DNA of 44,333 bases, from contig JAVHLM010000029.1 of NCBI GenBank assembly GCA_031082125.1, positions 65,478 through 109,810 of the forward strand, given 5' to 3'. The notes under the pieces were generated by a model. The model did no database searches, had not been told where the DNA came from, and saw only the letters and a list, made by a program, of their open reading frames with translations. Both the position numbers and the translations under genes were made by a program. The first letter of the stretch is position 1. Each line of letters starts with the position of its first letter. Shown one piece after another: positions 8,526-15,768 of this stretch. The DNA comes from Candidatus Eremiobacterota bacterium (GTDB taxonomy: Bacteria > Vulcanimicrobiota > CADAWZ01 > Ess09-12).

Positions 8526-9773
8526 TCAGATTTCTCTTACATGGGCGCGGGGCAGGAACACGGTAAAGACGGCTCCCTCTCCCACGGAGCTTTCAACGGT
8601 AATGGTCCCCCCGTGGTCCTCAACGATGTGCTTTGCCACAGGGAGCCCCAGGCCCAGGCCGCCCACTTCCCGTTCTAGAAAATCGGTCACCTGGTAAAAG
8701 GGCGAAAAGATGTTCTCCTGCTCATCGGGATGGATACCGCTTCCCGTGTCGCAGACCTTGACGGTTATCCCTTCGCGGCTGTCACATGCTTCAATCCAGA
8801 CTTTTTCCCCCGCCGGTGTGAAAATGATGGCATTTCTCACAAGGTGGGAAAAGGCGATATTGAGGCGCTCCCAGCTTGCCAGGAGGGGGTTCATCTCAGA
8901 GAGGACCTTAAGCTCAAGGTGAAGCTCCTTGGCCTCGGCGTCACGACGAAAATCGTCAATAACGGACTCAAGGAGGTTCTGAATGGAAATATCCAGTTTC
9001 TGATACCGGACAAGTCCTGCTCTCAGCTTGAAGAATTCAAGGATCTGCTTTACCATGTCGTCAAGCTTGTTTGAAGCCGTCTCAATCCTGCTTATATAAT
9101 CCGCGAGGGCATTGTCAAGGGGGTGGACCTTCTTGAGCTCATTGATAAGGTTGATATAGCCCAGGATCAGGCTGAGGGGGGTCCTGATTTCGTGGGAGAC
9201 CGTGGCGACAAAGGCGTCCTTTATATGCTCCAGTTCCTTGATGCGCCTGCCGGCCTTCTTGAGCTCATGGGTCTTTTCCTTATAGACCTTGGCGAAATCG
9301 TCGGCATAGAGTAATAGCTGGCTTCTTTCATAATCTTGAAAATCTGCCTCTTTCCCTGTCAGTGCATGTCGCGGGGATGAAACCTCAGAGCCCTCGCCGC
9401 GAGGGGCTCCTCCTTTCTGCAGACAGGCCTGTACCACTTCAAGAAGGACCAGGGGGCTGAAAGGCTTTGCTATACAGTCATCAGCTTCCATATCCAGTGC
9501 CTTTTCTCTCTCCTCATCAGTGAAATCGGCTGTCAGCATTATTATGACGGCGCCAATCAAGGCCGGATCATCCCTTATTGCACGGCATAACTCTTTCCCG
9601 TCCACCTGTGAATCATCCATTGCCACGAGCATGAGCTCGGGAATTTCCTTCTTCGTGATTTCCAGGGCAGTTACATTGTCACCGGCCTCCAGGACCAGGT
9701 AATCACCGGGGGGGAAGGTTCTCTTCACCAGTTGCCTCACCAATTCACAGTCTGCCACGAGGATCTTTTTCAT
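8526..9773 (-). CDS. Hybrid receiver-histidine kinase with degenerate receiver
   Basis: The start at 9773 (MKKILVAD) follows a GGGAGAG site; an upstream in-frame codon at 9791 is less likely. The protein has 415 residues. Residues 1-118 form a receiver fold that keeps Thr (MLTADF) and Lys (CIAKPF), but Ala51 sits where the phospho-acceptor Asp is expected (LMLVAMDDSQVDG) and the acidic pair is Asp-Cys. A helical linker spans about 140-190, then HisKA with His194 in TVSHEIRTPLS, then HATPase_c with DTGSGI and GLGLGL. No membrane segment is present, so it is a soluble kinase. It lies 73 nt downstream of the double-receiver gene and probably shares its transcript. Confidence 0.88.
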   Translation of the reverse strand: MKKILVADCELVRQLVKRTFPPGDYLVLEAGDNVTALEITKKEIPELMLVAMDDSQVDGKELCRAIRDDPALIGAVIIMLTADFTDEEREKALDMEADDCIAKPFSPLVLLEVVQACLQKGGAPRGEGSEVSSPRHALTGKEADFQDYERSQLLLYADDFAKVYKEKTHELKKAGRRIKELEHIKDAFVATVSHEIRTPLSLILGYINLINELKKVHPLDNALADYISRIETASNKLDDMVKQILEFFKLRAGLVRYQKLDISIQNLLESVIDDFRRDAEAKELHLELKVLSEMNPLLASWERLNIAFSHLVRNAIIFTPAGEKVWIEACDSREGITVKVCDTGSGIHPDEQENIFSPFYQVTDFLEREVGGLGLGLPVAKHIVEDHGGTITVESSVGEGAVFTVFLPRAHVREI

Positions 9774-9846
9774 TGCTCTCTCCCAGTGCACTCAAGTGAT
9801 TTTTTCTACGCCGGAACAAAGGGCACCAATGCTTCCCTGCCCGGGC

Positions 9847-10857
9847 TCAAAAGCTTACACAGGCCATATCTATGAACTCCAGCAGCAGGTCCCTGTCATA
9901 AGGCTTCTGGAGCATATAAAGGATGCCCCTCTTGCGGGCTTCATCCTCATAATCGCTGAATTGCAGTCTTGAGAGAATAATTACAGGAATGCTGCCATGG
10001 ATGCTTTGCAGGCGCTCAAGCACCTGGAATCCCTTTTCATGACGCAGGGCTGCTTCCAGGATAATAAGGCTGGGCTTCCGAGCGGCTGCCTCCCTGAGGG
10101 CCTGCTCTTCGTCGGAAACCCCTGCCAGAACATATCCTTCCCGCTCAAGAGACTGTCTCAGGGATCTGAGAACCTCCTCATCGTCATCAATTACAAGAAC
10201 CGTTTTGCCCGGCCTCCCGGGAGGCGGTGCGCTCTTCTGTAATGGCTCTGCTTTAAGAGGGACCTCAGTTTTTTCAAGCCCCCGTGATATGAAAAGTGGT
10301 TCGGCTTCCCGCGGCAGTTCAGGTTTCCTCTGTGGAACCTCTTGCACCTGCTGCACCGATGGTGCAGGCGGCACAGGAGACACCGCCTGCCCTGCCTTCC
10401 GGGGAACTTCATCCGCCCCGGGGGGCGCTGCCTGCTCCGGGGGCGTCTGGCCTCTTTCCCCTTCCCGGCGCTCGCGCTCGATCTCCCTGATTATCCTCAC
10501 AAACGCATCCATATCAACCGGTTTGGTCATGAAATGCTTTACTCCGAGAAGCTTCGCCCTTTCTATATATTTTTCATCGCTGAGACCAGAGAGTACAATG
10601 ACAGGCACGTCATAGCCGTCGGTGATGCTCTGGGCAGCTTTGAAACCGTCGCCTCCCGGCATCATGATGTCAAGCAGCACCAGGTCGGGCTCCTTGGCCT
10701 TGATCCTCTCGAGGCCAGCGACAGCATTGGGAGCAGTGAAGACGGTAAATCCCCTGACGGACAGAAGAAGCTCCATCATCGTGAGGATGTCGGGATCATC
10801 GTCTATGTGGACAATCTTTTCAATTGTTCCATGGAAAGGGAATCTGATTTTATCCAT
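9847..10857 (-). CDS. Tandem-receiver response regulator without output domain
   Basis: The ATG at 10857 is preferred; a GTG sits immediately upstream at 10860. The product has 336 residues. Receiver 1 (about 12-128) is complete: HIDDDPD, phospho-acceptor Asp63 in LVLLDIMMPGGDG, and FMTKPV. A Pro/Glu-rich linker spans about 130-215. Receiver 2 (about 217-336) has VIDDDEE and LQKPYD but Glu268 in place of the acceptor Asp (LIILEAALRHEKG). There is no DNA-binding or enzymatic output, so it probably acts by protein contact in a relay with the kinase encoded just downstream. Confidence 0.88.
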   Translation of the reverse strand: MDKIRFPFHGTIEKIVHIDDDPDILTMMELLLSVRGFTVFTAPNAVAGLERIKAKEPDLVLLDIMMPGGDGFKAAQSITDGYDVPVIVLSGLSDEKYIERAKLLGVKHFMTKPVDMDAFVRIIREIERERREGERGQTPPEQAAPPGADEVPRKAGQAVSPVPPAPSVQQVQEVPQRKPELPREAEPLFISRGLEKTEVPLKAEPLQKSAPPPGRPGKTVLVIDDDEEVLRSLRQSLEREGYVLAGVSDEEQALREAAARKPSLIILEAALRHEKGFQVLERLQSIHGSIPVIILSRLQFSDYEDEARKRGILYMLQKPYDRDLLLEFIDMACVSF

Positions 10858-10907
10858 CACCTATATTTTACCTGAAAAAGAGTACTTAATACAACATCAT
10901 TGCTCTC

Positions 10908-11021
10908 TCAACGCTTCAACAGCTTTATGCTGTCGAAAATCCCGTCGAACTCGGCCCGGGCCTCACTCTCTATCTCACCCCCACACCGGTCCTCATTGAG
11001 TGAGGCCTTGCTGGGCAGCAT
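10908..11021 (-). CDS. Tiny ORF (37 residues) overlapping the preceding small gene
   Basis: An ORF below usual size cut-offs starts at an ATG inside the preceding 52-codon ORF (overlap 29 nt, other frame). Its C-terminal half (SEARAEFDGIFDSIKLLKR) looks like genuine protein. There is no clear ribosome site, so it would need translational coupling. Alternatively it is the natural C-terminus of the 52-residue protein, separated by a frameshift in the sequence or by programmed frameshifting. It ends 50 nt before the double-receiver gene. Confidence 0.35.
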   Translation of the reverse strand: MLPSKASLNEDRCGGEIESEARAEFDGIFDSIKLLKR

Positions 11022-11151
11022 CCGGATTCTGCTTGACAAAATACATGAACCTCCCCACCAGGCTCTTCAGGGGATCTTCCGCAAGCATCCGCTTGAACTC
11101 TGCAAGTGTCTCCTCGCTCACTTCAAAATCATTGAAAGGTCCAAAAGCCAT
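10993..11151 (-). CDS. Small ORF (52 residues) with strong ribosome site
   Basis: The ATG at 11151 follows GGAGGGATATC, an excellent site identical in its first 11 bases plus ATG to that of the secreted-protein gene at 38292. The product begins MAFGPFNDFEVSEETLAEF and continues with an amphipathic segment RMLAEDPLKSLVGRFMYFVK. It has no Cys and no recognised family. It lies between two other small ORFs and the signalling pair on the same strand, so a regulatory peptide or a precursor peptide is possible (inference). Confidence 0.6.
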   Translation of the reverse strand: MAFGPFNDFEVSEETLAEFKRMLAEDPLKSLVGRFMYFVKQNPDAAQQGLTQ

Positions 11152-11163
11152 GATATCCCTCCT

Positions 11164-11292
11164 TTATTTTCCAGGTTTCTTAAGCCTCAGGCCCCCCGGG
11201 AGAATTATTTTACGCTCTTCATTGAGCGGCAGGAACCGCATCCTTCGCAGGGAGCGGCGGACAAAGCGGTTTTCCCTAAGAAAGGCCCTCAT
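11164..11292 (-). CDS. Tiny basic ORF (42 residues)
   Basis: The ATG at 11292 overlaps the end of the 201-residue gene by 17 nt in another frame, and the TAA ends just before the ribosome site of the 52-residue ORF. The product is very basic (RENRFVRRSLRRMRFLPL, then LRLKKPGK), in contrast to the acidic protein before it. A GAGGAG lies about 11 nt upstream of the ATG. No family is recognised; a chance ORF cannot be ruled out. Confidence 0.35.
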   Translation of the reverse strand: MRAFLRENRFVRRSLRRMRFLPLNEERKIILPGGLRLKKPGK

Positions 11293-11881
11293 CCGGAAAG
11301 GGGCTCCTCAACTCAGTATCAGGGGCAGAGAGGAGGTCTTGGGGGGACCGGCTCTCCTTTTGAGCGGAATCAGCGGTAAGATCCCTGAAAAATGCCTGGA
11401 GCTCGGGGGAAGGCTCCTTGAACAGCTCTTTGAGCTCATCATCACTGAACCCGGGCAATGGTATTCTCGCAGGGTCGCTGAATTCTGCCACCTCTGCCGT
11501 CAGGCCGAAAGATCTCGCTCTCTCAAATTCATCCTCACCGGGATACTCTGCATCGATGCCGGTGATAAAAAACCCGGGCTCATCATGAGATGGGCCTTCC
11601 GCTGTCTGCCATGTCCCGTCCGGAAACGATTCAATGGAAAAAGCCCTCACCTCGGTTATCATGGCGCTGAGCTGCGAATCAGGCACTGCCCTGAGCACTG
11701 CTTCCTCCGAGGGAGTGAGCTTCACGCCGCACTCAATGGCTCCAGCGGTCCTGTCGGCGAAGAAGCGCTCCATGAAGGCTTCGTCAAGAGCGGCCTCGCT
11801 GATGAGCCTCTGGATGCCGGAAGGCAGGTGCCTGCGCTCTCTCTCCAAGAAGAACCCCTCTTTCTCTGCAACAATATGCAA
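11276..11881 (-). CDS. Protein with Nif11/Franean1_4349-like leader segment (201 residues)
   Basis: The N-terminal third contains IQRLISEAALDEAFMERFFA followed by LTPSEEAVLRAVPDSQL. This closely resembles the pattern of Nif11-like and Franean1_4349-type RiPP leader sequences (helix, DPxFRxRLxADP-like, LTxEE). The remainder is acidic and low in Cys, ending in a Ser/Pro-rich tail. The only usable start seen is TTG at 11881. The frame is open about 80 nt further upstream and still reads as plausible protein (SGERLATAFRELINGT) but offers no ATG or GTG, so the true N-terminus is uncertain. No RiPP-modifying enzyme is adjacent; the resemblance is by eye. Confidence 0.55.
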   Translation of the reverse strand: MHIVAEKEGFFLERERRHLPSGIQRLISEAALDEAFMERFFADRTAGAIECGVKLTPSEEAVLRAVPDSQLSAMITEVRAFSIESFPDGTWQTAEGPSHDEPGFFITGIDAEYPGEDEFERARSFGLTAEVAEFSDPARIPLPGFSDDELKELFKEPSPELQAFFRDLTADSAQKESRSPQDLLSAPDTELRSPFPDEGLS

Positions 11882-11971
11882 GTAGCCGGTCCCATTGATA
11901 AGTTCTCTGAAGGCGGTGGCTAACCTTTCTCCCGAGAAGGAAAAAACCTCCTGAACACCAATAGAGATTCT

Positions 11972-13108
11972 ATGAATGCAAAAGCCCCCTCATTTCTCCA
12001 TGCCCTTATCCTGGCGGCAGTGTTCCTCACGACCTTGCCCGCATATACTGCAGGCTCCGGGGTGGCCTGTGCCGCTTCGGCCCCGGGGGAAAGCACGCGA
12101 AAAGTCCAGGAGCTGTACGAGGGTCACAACGACGTGACAAAGAAGAGGCTGAACCTCATTTTTGTCGGCGCCCGGTACCACGATCTCAAGGAGTTCAGAA
12201 GGATCGCCTGCGAACTCATCGCCCTCAAGGGAGAGAACGCACGGGGGCTTCTGCAGATGAAGCCTTACAATGATCCTGGCTGCCGATATTACTTCAACTT
12301 CTGGATCTATGATACGGTGCCGAGGATCGGCAAATCACCGCAGACCATCACCAATGAAGATGTCTGGCAGTGCCTGAGCGGCACCCTCAACACGGTGATG
12401 GAAGACTTCTCCAGGGAGTCAGGGAGAAGGTTCACCAGGGGCGACAGGGATATCTGCGCGGTTCTTCTCGCCAACGTCGATCCAAGGGAGAATCCCCGCT
12501 ACGGCTATGGAGGCGGCTCCTTTGGAAGGACGGCCACCTTCACCGTCTGGCACACGCTCCATCCCTGGTTCTCGTGGGATGACATGATAGTCACCCATGT
12601 GCATGAGCTCATGCATTCCATACCTGAGTTCTATGACGAGATCAGCGGTCCCGGGAGCATTTATGACGACACCTCATGGAGCACCGCCGATGGGAAAGGA
12701 CAGTTCTTTATTCCTGGAAGCGCGGGCGACAGGGGAGGCATTACAAAAGAGAGATTCATCAGGCTCTCCCCCGCCGCCCAGTATGATTACGTAAAACGCA
12801 ACTGCCCCTGGAGGCACCTTATGGGAAACGGCTACGGCGCACCCGGCGTGATGGACAGCATTGACGAGGAGGCTTACCGCACCGGGAGGAAATTCATCCC
12901 CAGGGGAAGCCATGAGCCCTTGATGGACCTGGAGATAGGCATCTTTGAAGGGGGAAGGGGCAGAGAGAAGCACATCTACCGCTCCACAAAGAACAGCCTT
13001 ATGAATTACCCCTATGGCCTGATTCCAGGCAAGAGCCTGGGCCTTGGCCTCCACCTGGAACAGCTGGCCCGGAAGCGTCTCAGTGAAGAATTCCAGAAGA
13101 CGCACTGA
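11972..13108 (+). CDS. Secreted M64-like zinc metallopeptidase
   Basis: A signal peptide (hydrophobic core HALILAAVFLTTLPAYTA, cleavage near GVACAA) precedes a domain that opens with LNLIFVGARYHDLKEFRRIA and YYFNFWIYDTVPR, as in IgA-peptidase M64-type proteins. The zinc motif HELMH lies in THVHELMHSIPEFYDEISG at about residue 211, where the downstream Glu/Asp pair fits M64 ligands. The 378-residue length lacks the large extra domains of true IgA peptidases. It is probably exported and acts on proteins or peptides. The gene is divergent from the 201-residue gene, about 90 nt away. Confidence 0.72.
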   Translation: MNAKAPSFLHALILAAVFLTTLPAYTAGSGVACAASAPGESTRKVQELYEGHNDVTKKRLNLIFVGARYHDLKEFRRIACELIALKGENARGLLQMKPYNDPGCRYYFNFWIYDTVPRIGKSPQTITNEDVWQCLSGTLNTVMEDFSRESGRRFTRGDRDICAVLLANVDPRENPRYGYGGGSFGRTATFTVWHTLHPWFSWDDMIVTHVHELMHSIPEFYDEISGPGSIYDDTSWSTADGKGQFFIPGSAGDRGGITKERFIRLSPAAQYDYVKRNCPWRHLMGNGYGAPGVMDSIDEEAYRTGRKFIPRGSHEPLMDLEIGIFEGGRGREKHIYRSTKNSLMNYPYGLIPGKSLGLGLHLEQLARKRLSEEFQKTH

Positions 13109-13121
13109 AGGAGCCCACCCG

Positions 13122-14582
13122 ATGGAAGATCTCATCGTTCAGGACAGGACCAGGCAGCGCTGGATAATCTTCACTACCACCTTTGCCGCCTTCATGTGCG
13201 TCCTTGACAGCACCATCGTGAATATCTCGCTGCCCGTCATCGCCCACTCATTCAACGTGAGCACCAGCATCGTAGCCCGGATTGTCATCGTCTACCTCCT
13301 CGTGCTCACGAGCACCATACCTCTTTTTGGGAAACTGGGAGACAGGCTGGGGCTCACCAGGGTCTTTTTCTGGGGCTTCATCTGCTTTACTGCAGGATCT
13401 CTTCTCTGCGGAATCTCAAGCTCCATACCCATGCTTGTTTTTTCAAGAATCATCCAGGGCCTGGGGGGAGCCATGCTCTACTCGGTGCCGCCGGCCCTCA
13501 TTCCGCGCTTCCTGCCCCATAATATAAGAGGCGCTTCTTTCGGAGCCCTTACGACAGCCGCTGCCCTCGGGCTGAGCCTGGGGGCCCCTGTTGGAGGCCT
13601 GATAACGACCCATCTATCGTGGCAGGGCATCTTTCTCATCAACATCCCCGTAGGAATAGCCGCCATCATTATGGTGAGGAGGCACTTCCCCTGGGAATCA
13701 CCGGCAGGAACCACCTCTCATTACTTTGATATCCCGGGCGTGCTTCTCTCTTTTTCCGGAATCGCGGCCCTTCTTTACAGCCTCAACATGGGCCAGGAGA
13801 TGGGATGGAACTCGCTTCCAATCATTGCGTGCTTCGCTTTTTCGCTCGTCATGCTTGTCTCCTTTGCGGTCTGGGAGACCAGGTGCGCCGATCCCCTTCT
13901 GGACCTCAGAATCTTCGCTGTGAGAAACTACACCCTCGGCAATCTTGCCAATTTCTTCCTGTTCGTGTTCATGGCGGGAAATTCTTTCCTCATTCCCTTC
14001 TACCTCGTGCTGGTGAAAGGCCTCCATCCCGACAAGGCGGGGCTCATCATCATGTGCAGCTCCGTGACTATGATGATAGTGGCCCCGCTGGCAGGAAAGG
14101 CCTCCGACACCATCTCGCCGCGTATCCTCTGCAGCGCGGGAATGCTGCTGGCATTCTCGGCTTTCTTCTACTTTTCACGGAGCCTGGGGCAGGAGAGCCT
14201 CTTCCCCGCCATACTCTTTCTGCTGTGGCTCGGTGCCTCCATGGGGCTCTTCACCTCGCCGAACAACAACCAGATCATGAGCGCCGCCCCCCTTGACAAA
14301 CAGGGCACCGCCTCGGCACTGATGAAAACCGTCACCAACCTTGGCTCTGCAATAGGCGTGTGCCTCTTTGAGACTCTCTTCGCCCTCTCCATCCCCGGTG
14401 CTCTCATGAAAAACGGGGAATCCCTCAAGCATCTGCAGATCCCCAGGGAATACCTTCTGGACGGCATCAGGAACGCTTATACATGGGGGATGCTCGTCGT
14501 CGCCCTCGCCTTTCTCACCACGTTCCTTACGGTCAGGGACGAACCCGAGGAAGTGAAGCCTTTGCAGGAGCCCGCCCCGTGA
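13122..14582 (+). CDS. MFS multidrug exporter, DHA2 (14-TMS, EmrB/QacA) family
   Basis: The start at 13122 follows GAAGGAG; the earlier in-frame ATG at 13044 lies inside the preceding peptidase gene. The 486-residue protein has the DHA2 motif LDSTIVNISLPVIA in TM1, the MFS motif A region GKLGDRLGLTRVF, motif C (GLSLGAPVGGLI) in TM5, and about 14 hydrophobic segments. It should be a proton-driven efflux pump in the inner membrane. The substrate is unknown and no MFP partner (EmrA) or regulator is adjacent. Confidence 0.9.
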   Translation: MEDLIVQDRTRQRWIIFTTTFAAFMCVLDSTIVNISLPVIAHSFNVSTSIVARIVIVYLLVLTSTIPLFGKLGDRLGLTRVFFWGFICFTAGSLLCGISSSIPMLVFSRIIQGLGGAMLYSVPPALIPRFLPHNIRGASFGALTTAAALGLSLGAPVGGLITTHLSWQGIFLINIPVGIAAIIMVRRHFPWESPAGTTSHYFDIPGVLLSFSGIAALLYSLNMGQEMGWNSLPIIACFAFSLVMLVSFAVWETRCADPLLDLRIFAVRNYTLGNLANFFLFVFMAGNSFLIPFYLVLVKGLHPDKAGLIIMCSSVTMMIVAPLAGKASDTISPRILCSAGMLLAFSAFFYFSRSLGQESLFPAILFLLWLGASMGLFTSPNNNQIMSAAPLDKQGTASALMKTVTNLGSAIGVCLFETLFALSIPGALMKNGESLKHLQIPREYLLDGIRNAYTWGMLVVALAFLTTFLTVRDEPEEVKPLQEPAP

Positions 14583-14657
14583 AGCCTTCCAGGCAGAGGC
14601 AGGCAGGCGGCCTTACCTCAGCCGGAGGCCCATGCAGAGGAAAATGCCCCTGCGGCG

Positions 14658-15659
14658 ATGAAGATGCTTCACTGGAGCAGAGTGCCATTCAGGCTTATGA
14701 GGCATATTCCTGTGGAGGTTGAAGTGACTCCGCCGATAGACAGGCCCTTTGTCGCCGCGGTGATGATAATAGGGAAAAAAACCGAGCCCTTCCTGGGTGC
14801 ATGCATGGAGAGCGTCTCGAAGGGCATCGATCTGCTCGTGCTCAACGACAACAGCGCTCTCGGGGACTCCCCCAACATGGAGACGGTGCGCCGCTCAATG
14901 CTCTTCAGCGAGAACAGGGTCCGGGTGATCCCCTCGGAGTTCCTTGGATTCGGCCCCTGCAGGACCCTCTGCCTTGACTACCTGAGGGAGCACCATCCTG
15001 AGGGGACATGGGTGCTGTACCTTGATTCCGACGAGGTGCACCCGCCCTCTATTGAAGCCCTCACCAGGGGCATCCTCCCCGCCCTTCCCCGCCACATAGG
15101 CATCGTGGACGGCTATTTCTACCAGTTCTACCTCACCCCCCGCCATTATCTGTCACTTGACCGCCGCCATAACATGCTTTTCCGCTTCAATACCGACATC
15201 ACATGGGAGGGAAAGGTCCATGAAAAGCCAGTGAACCTCCGGGGGACGCGCCTCGCCCTGCCCTACCGCTACTTCCATTATGGCTACCTTGCCGACCCCG
15301 GAGAGATCATGGGCAAATGGTCACTCTATGCCGTCCTGGGTGATCAGGGAGGTTCCGGAGTCTTCGAGAACCCTGATTATTACTTCAGGAAGGACGCGGC
15401 TGCTGCCATGCCCTTCAGGGGCGCTCACCCGGAAGCGGCAGAAGAGGCCCTCCTGGCTGTCGAGGAGGAGCATGGAGCACATTTTCGGCATTTTGAGGGG
15501 ATGATCAAGGAACTGGAGCGCCAGTGGGGCCGGACAAGACGCCTGAAGCATCTCAACTTTGAAATGAGGATGCACTTGAGGGGGATTGAGGCTCTCGTGA
15601 GGTTTTTCTTCAGAAAGGGCTTCATCAGGAGCCTCAGGACGATCTTGAAAACAGGGTAG
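14658..15659 (+). CDS. Glycosyltransferase, GT2-like
   Basis: The 333-residue protein has a GT-A type N-terminal half: VAAVMIIGKKTEPFLGACME, a DLLVLNDNS segment and the metal/nucleotide motif YLDSDEV at about residue 122. The C-terminal half, with DRRHNMLFRFNTDITWEGKV, resembles GT2 proteins of the SunS/TPR-glycosyltransferase group that carry W-x-G-x-V-H-E. Sugar and acceptor are unknown. The start is uncertain; ATGs at 14658 and 14664 are both possible and neither has a strong ribosome site. Confidence 0.78.
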   Translation: MKMLHWSRVPFRLMRHIPVEVEVTPPIDRPFVAAVMIIGKKTEPFLGACMESVSKGIDLLVLNDNSALGDSPNMETVRRSMLFSENRVRVIPSEFLGFGPCRTLCLDYLREHHPEGTWVLYLDSDEVHPPSIEALTRGILPALPRHIGIVDGYFYQFYLTPRHYLSLDRRHNMLFRFNTDITWEGKVHEKPVNLRGTRLALPYRYFHYGYLADPGEIMGKWSLYAVLGDQGGSGVFENPDYYFRKDAAAAMPFRGAHPEAAEEALLAVEEEHGAHFRHFEGMIKELERQWGRTRRLKHLNFEMRMHLRGIEALVRFFFRKGFIRSLRTILKTG

Positions 15660-15717
15660 GAAGACCTGCTTTCACCATTTGTTAACAATTTGGCAATATC
15701 TCCAGGGGCTCCTGTTC

Positions 15718-15726
15718 TGGTATAAT
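15718..15726 (+). promoter_or_regulatory. Extended -10 promoter candidate for the C11 protease gene
   Basis: TGG immediately before TATAAT forms an extended -10 element about 43 nt upstream of the start codon. No good -35 hexamer lies at 16-18 nt. The neighbouring region is unusually AT-rich for the window, which supports a promoter. Confidence 0.5.
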
Positions 15727-15768
15727 ATTTCATAGAGGTACAGGGGTATAATTACAAGGAGGAATAGT

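Noticed and set aside
11000-11923. Long plus-strand frame of 307 codons
   Set aside because: Protein composition is Arg/Ser/Leu-rich and unlike a real family; it is antisense to minus-strand frames with better start sites and coding character.
15690-15726. TTGGCA as -35 for the TATAAT at 15721
   Set aside because: Spacing is 25 nt, too long for a sigma70 promoter; only the extended -10 is reported.
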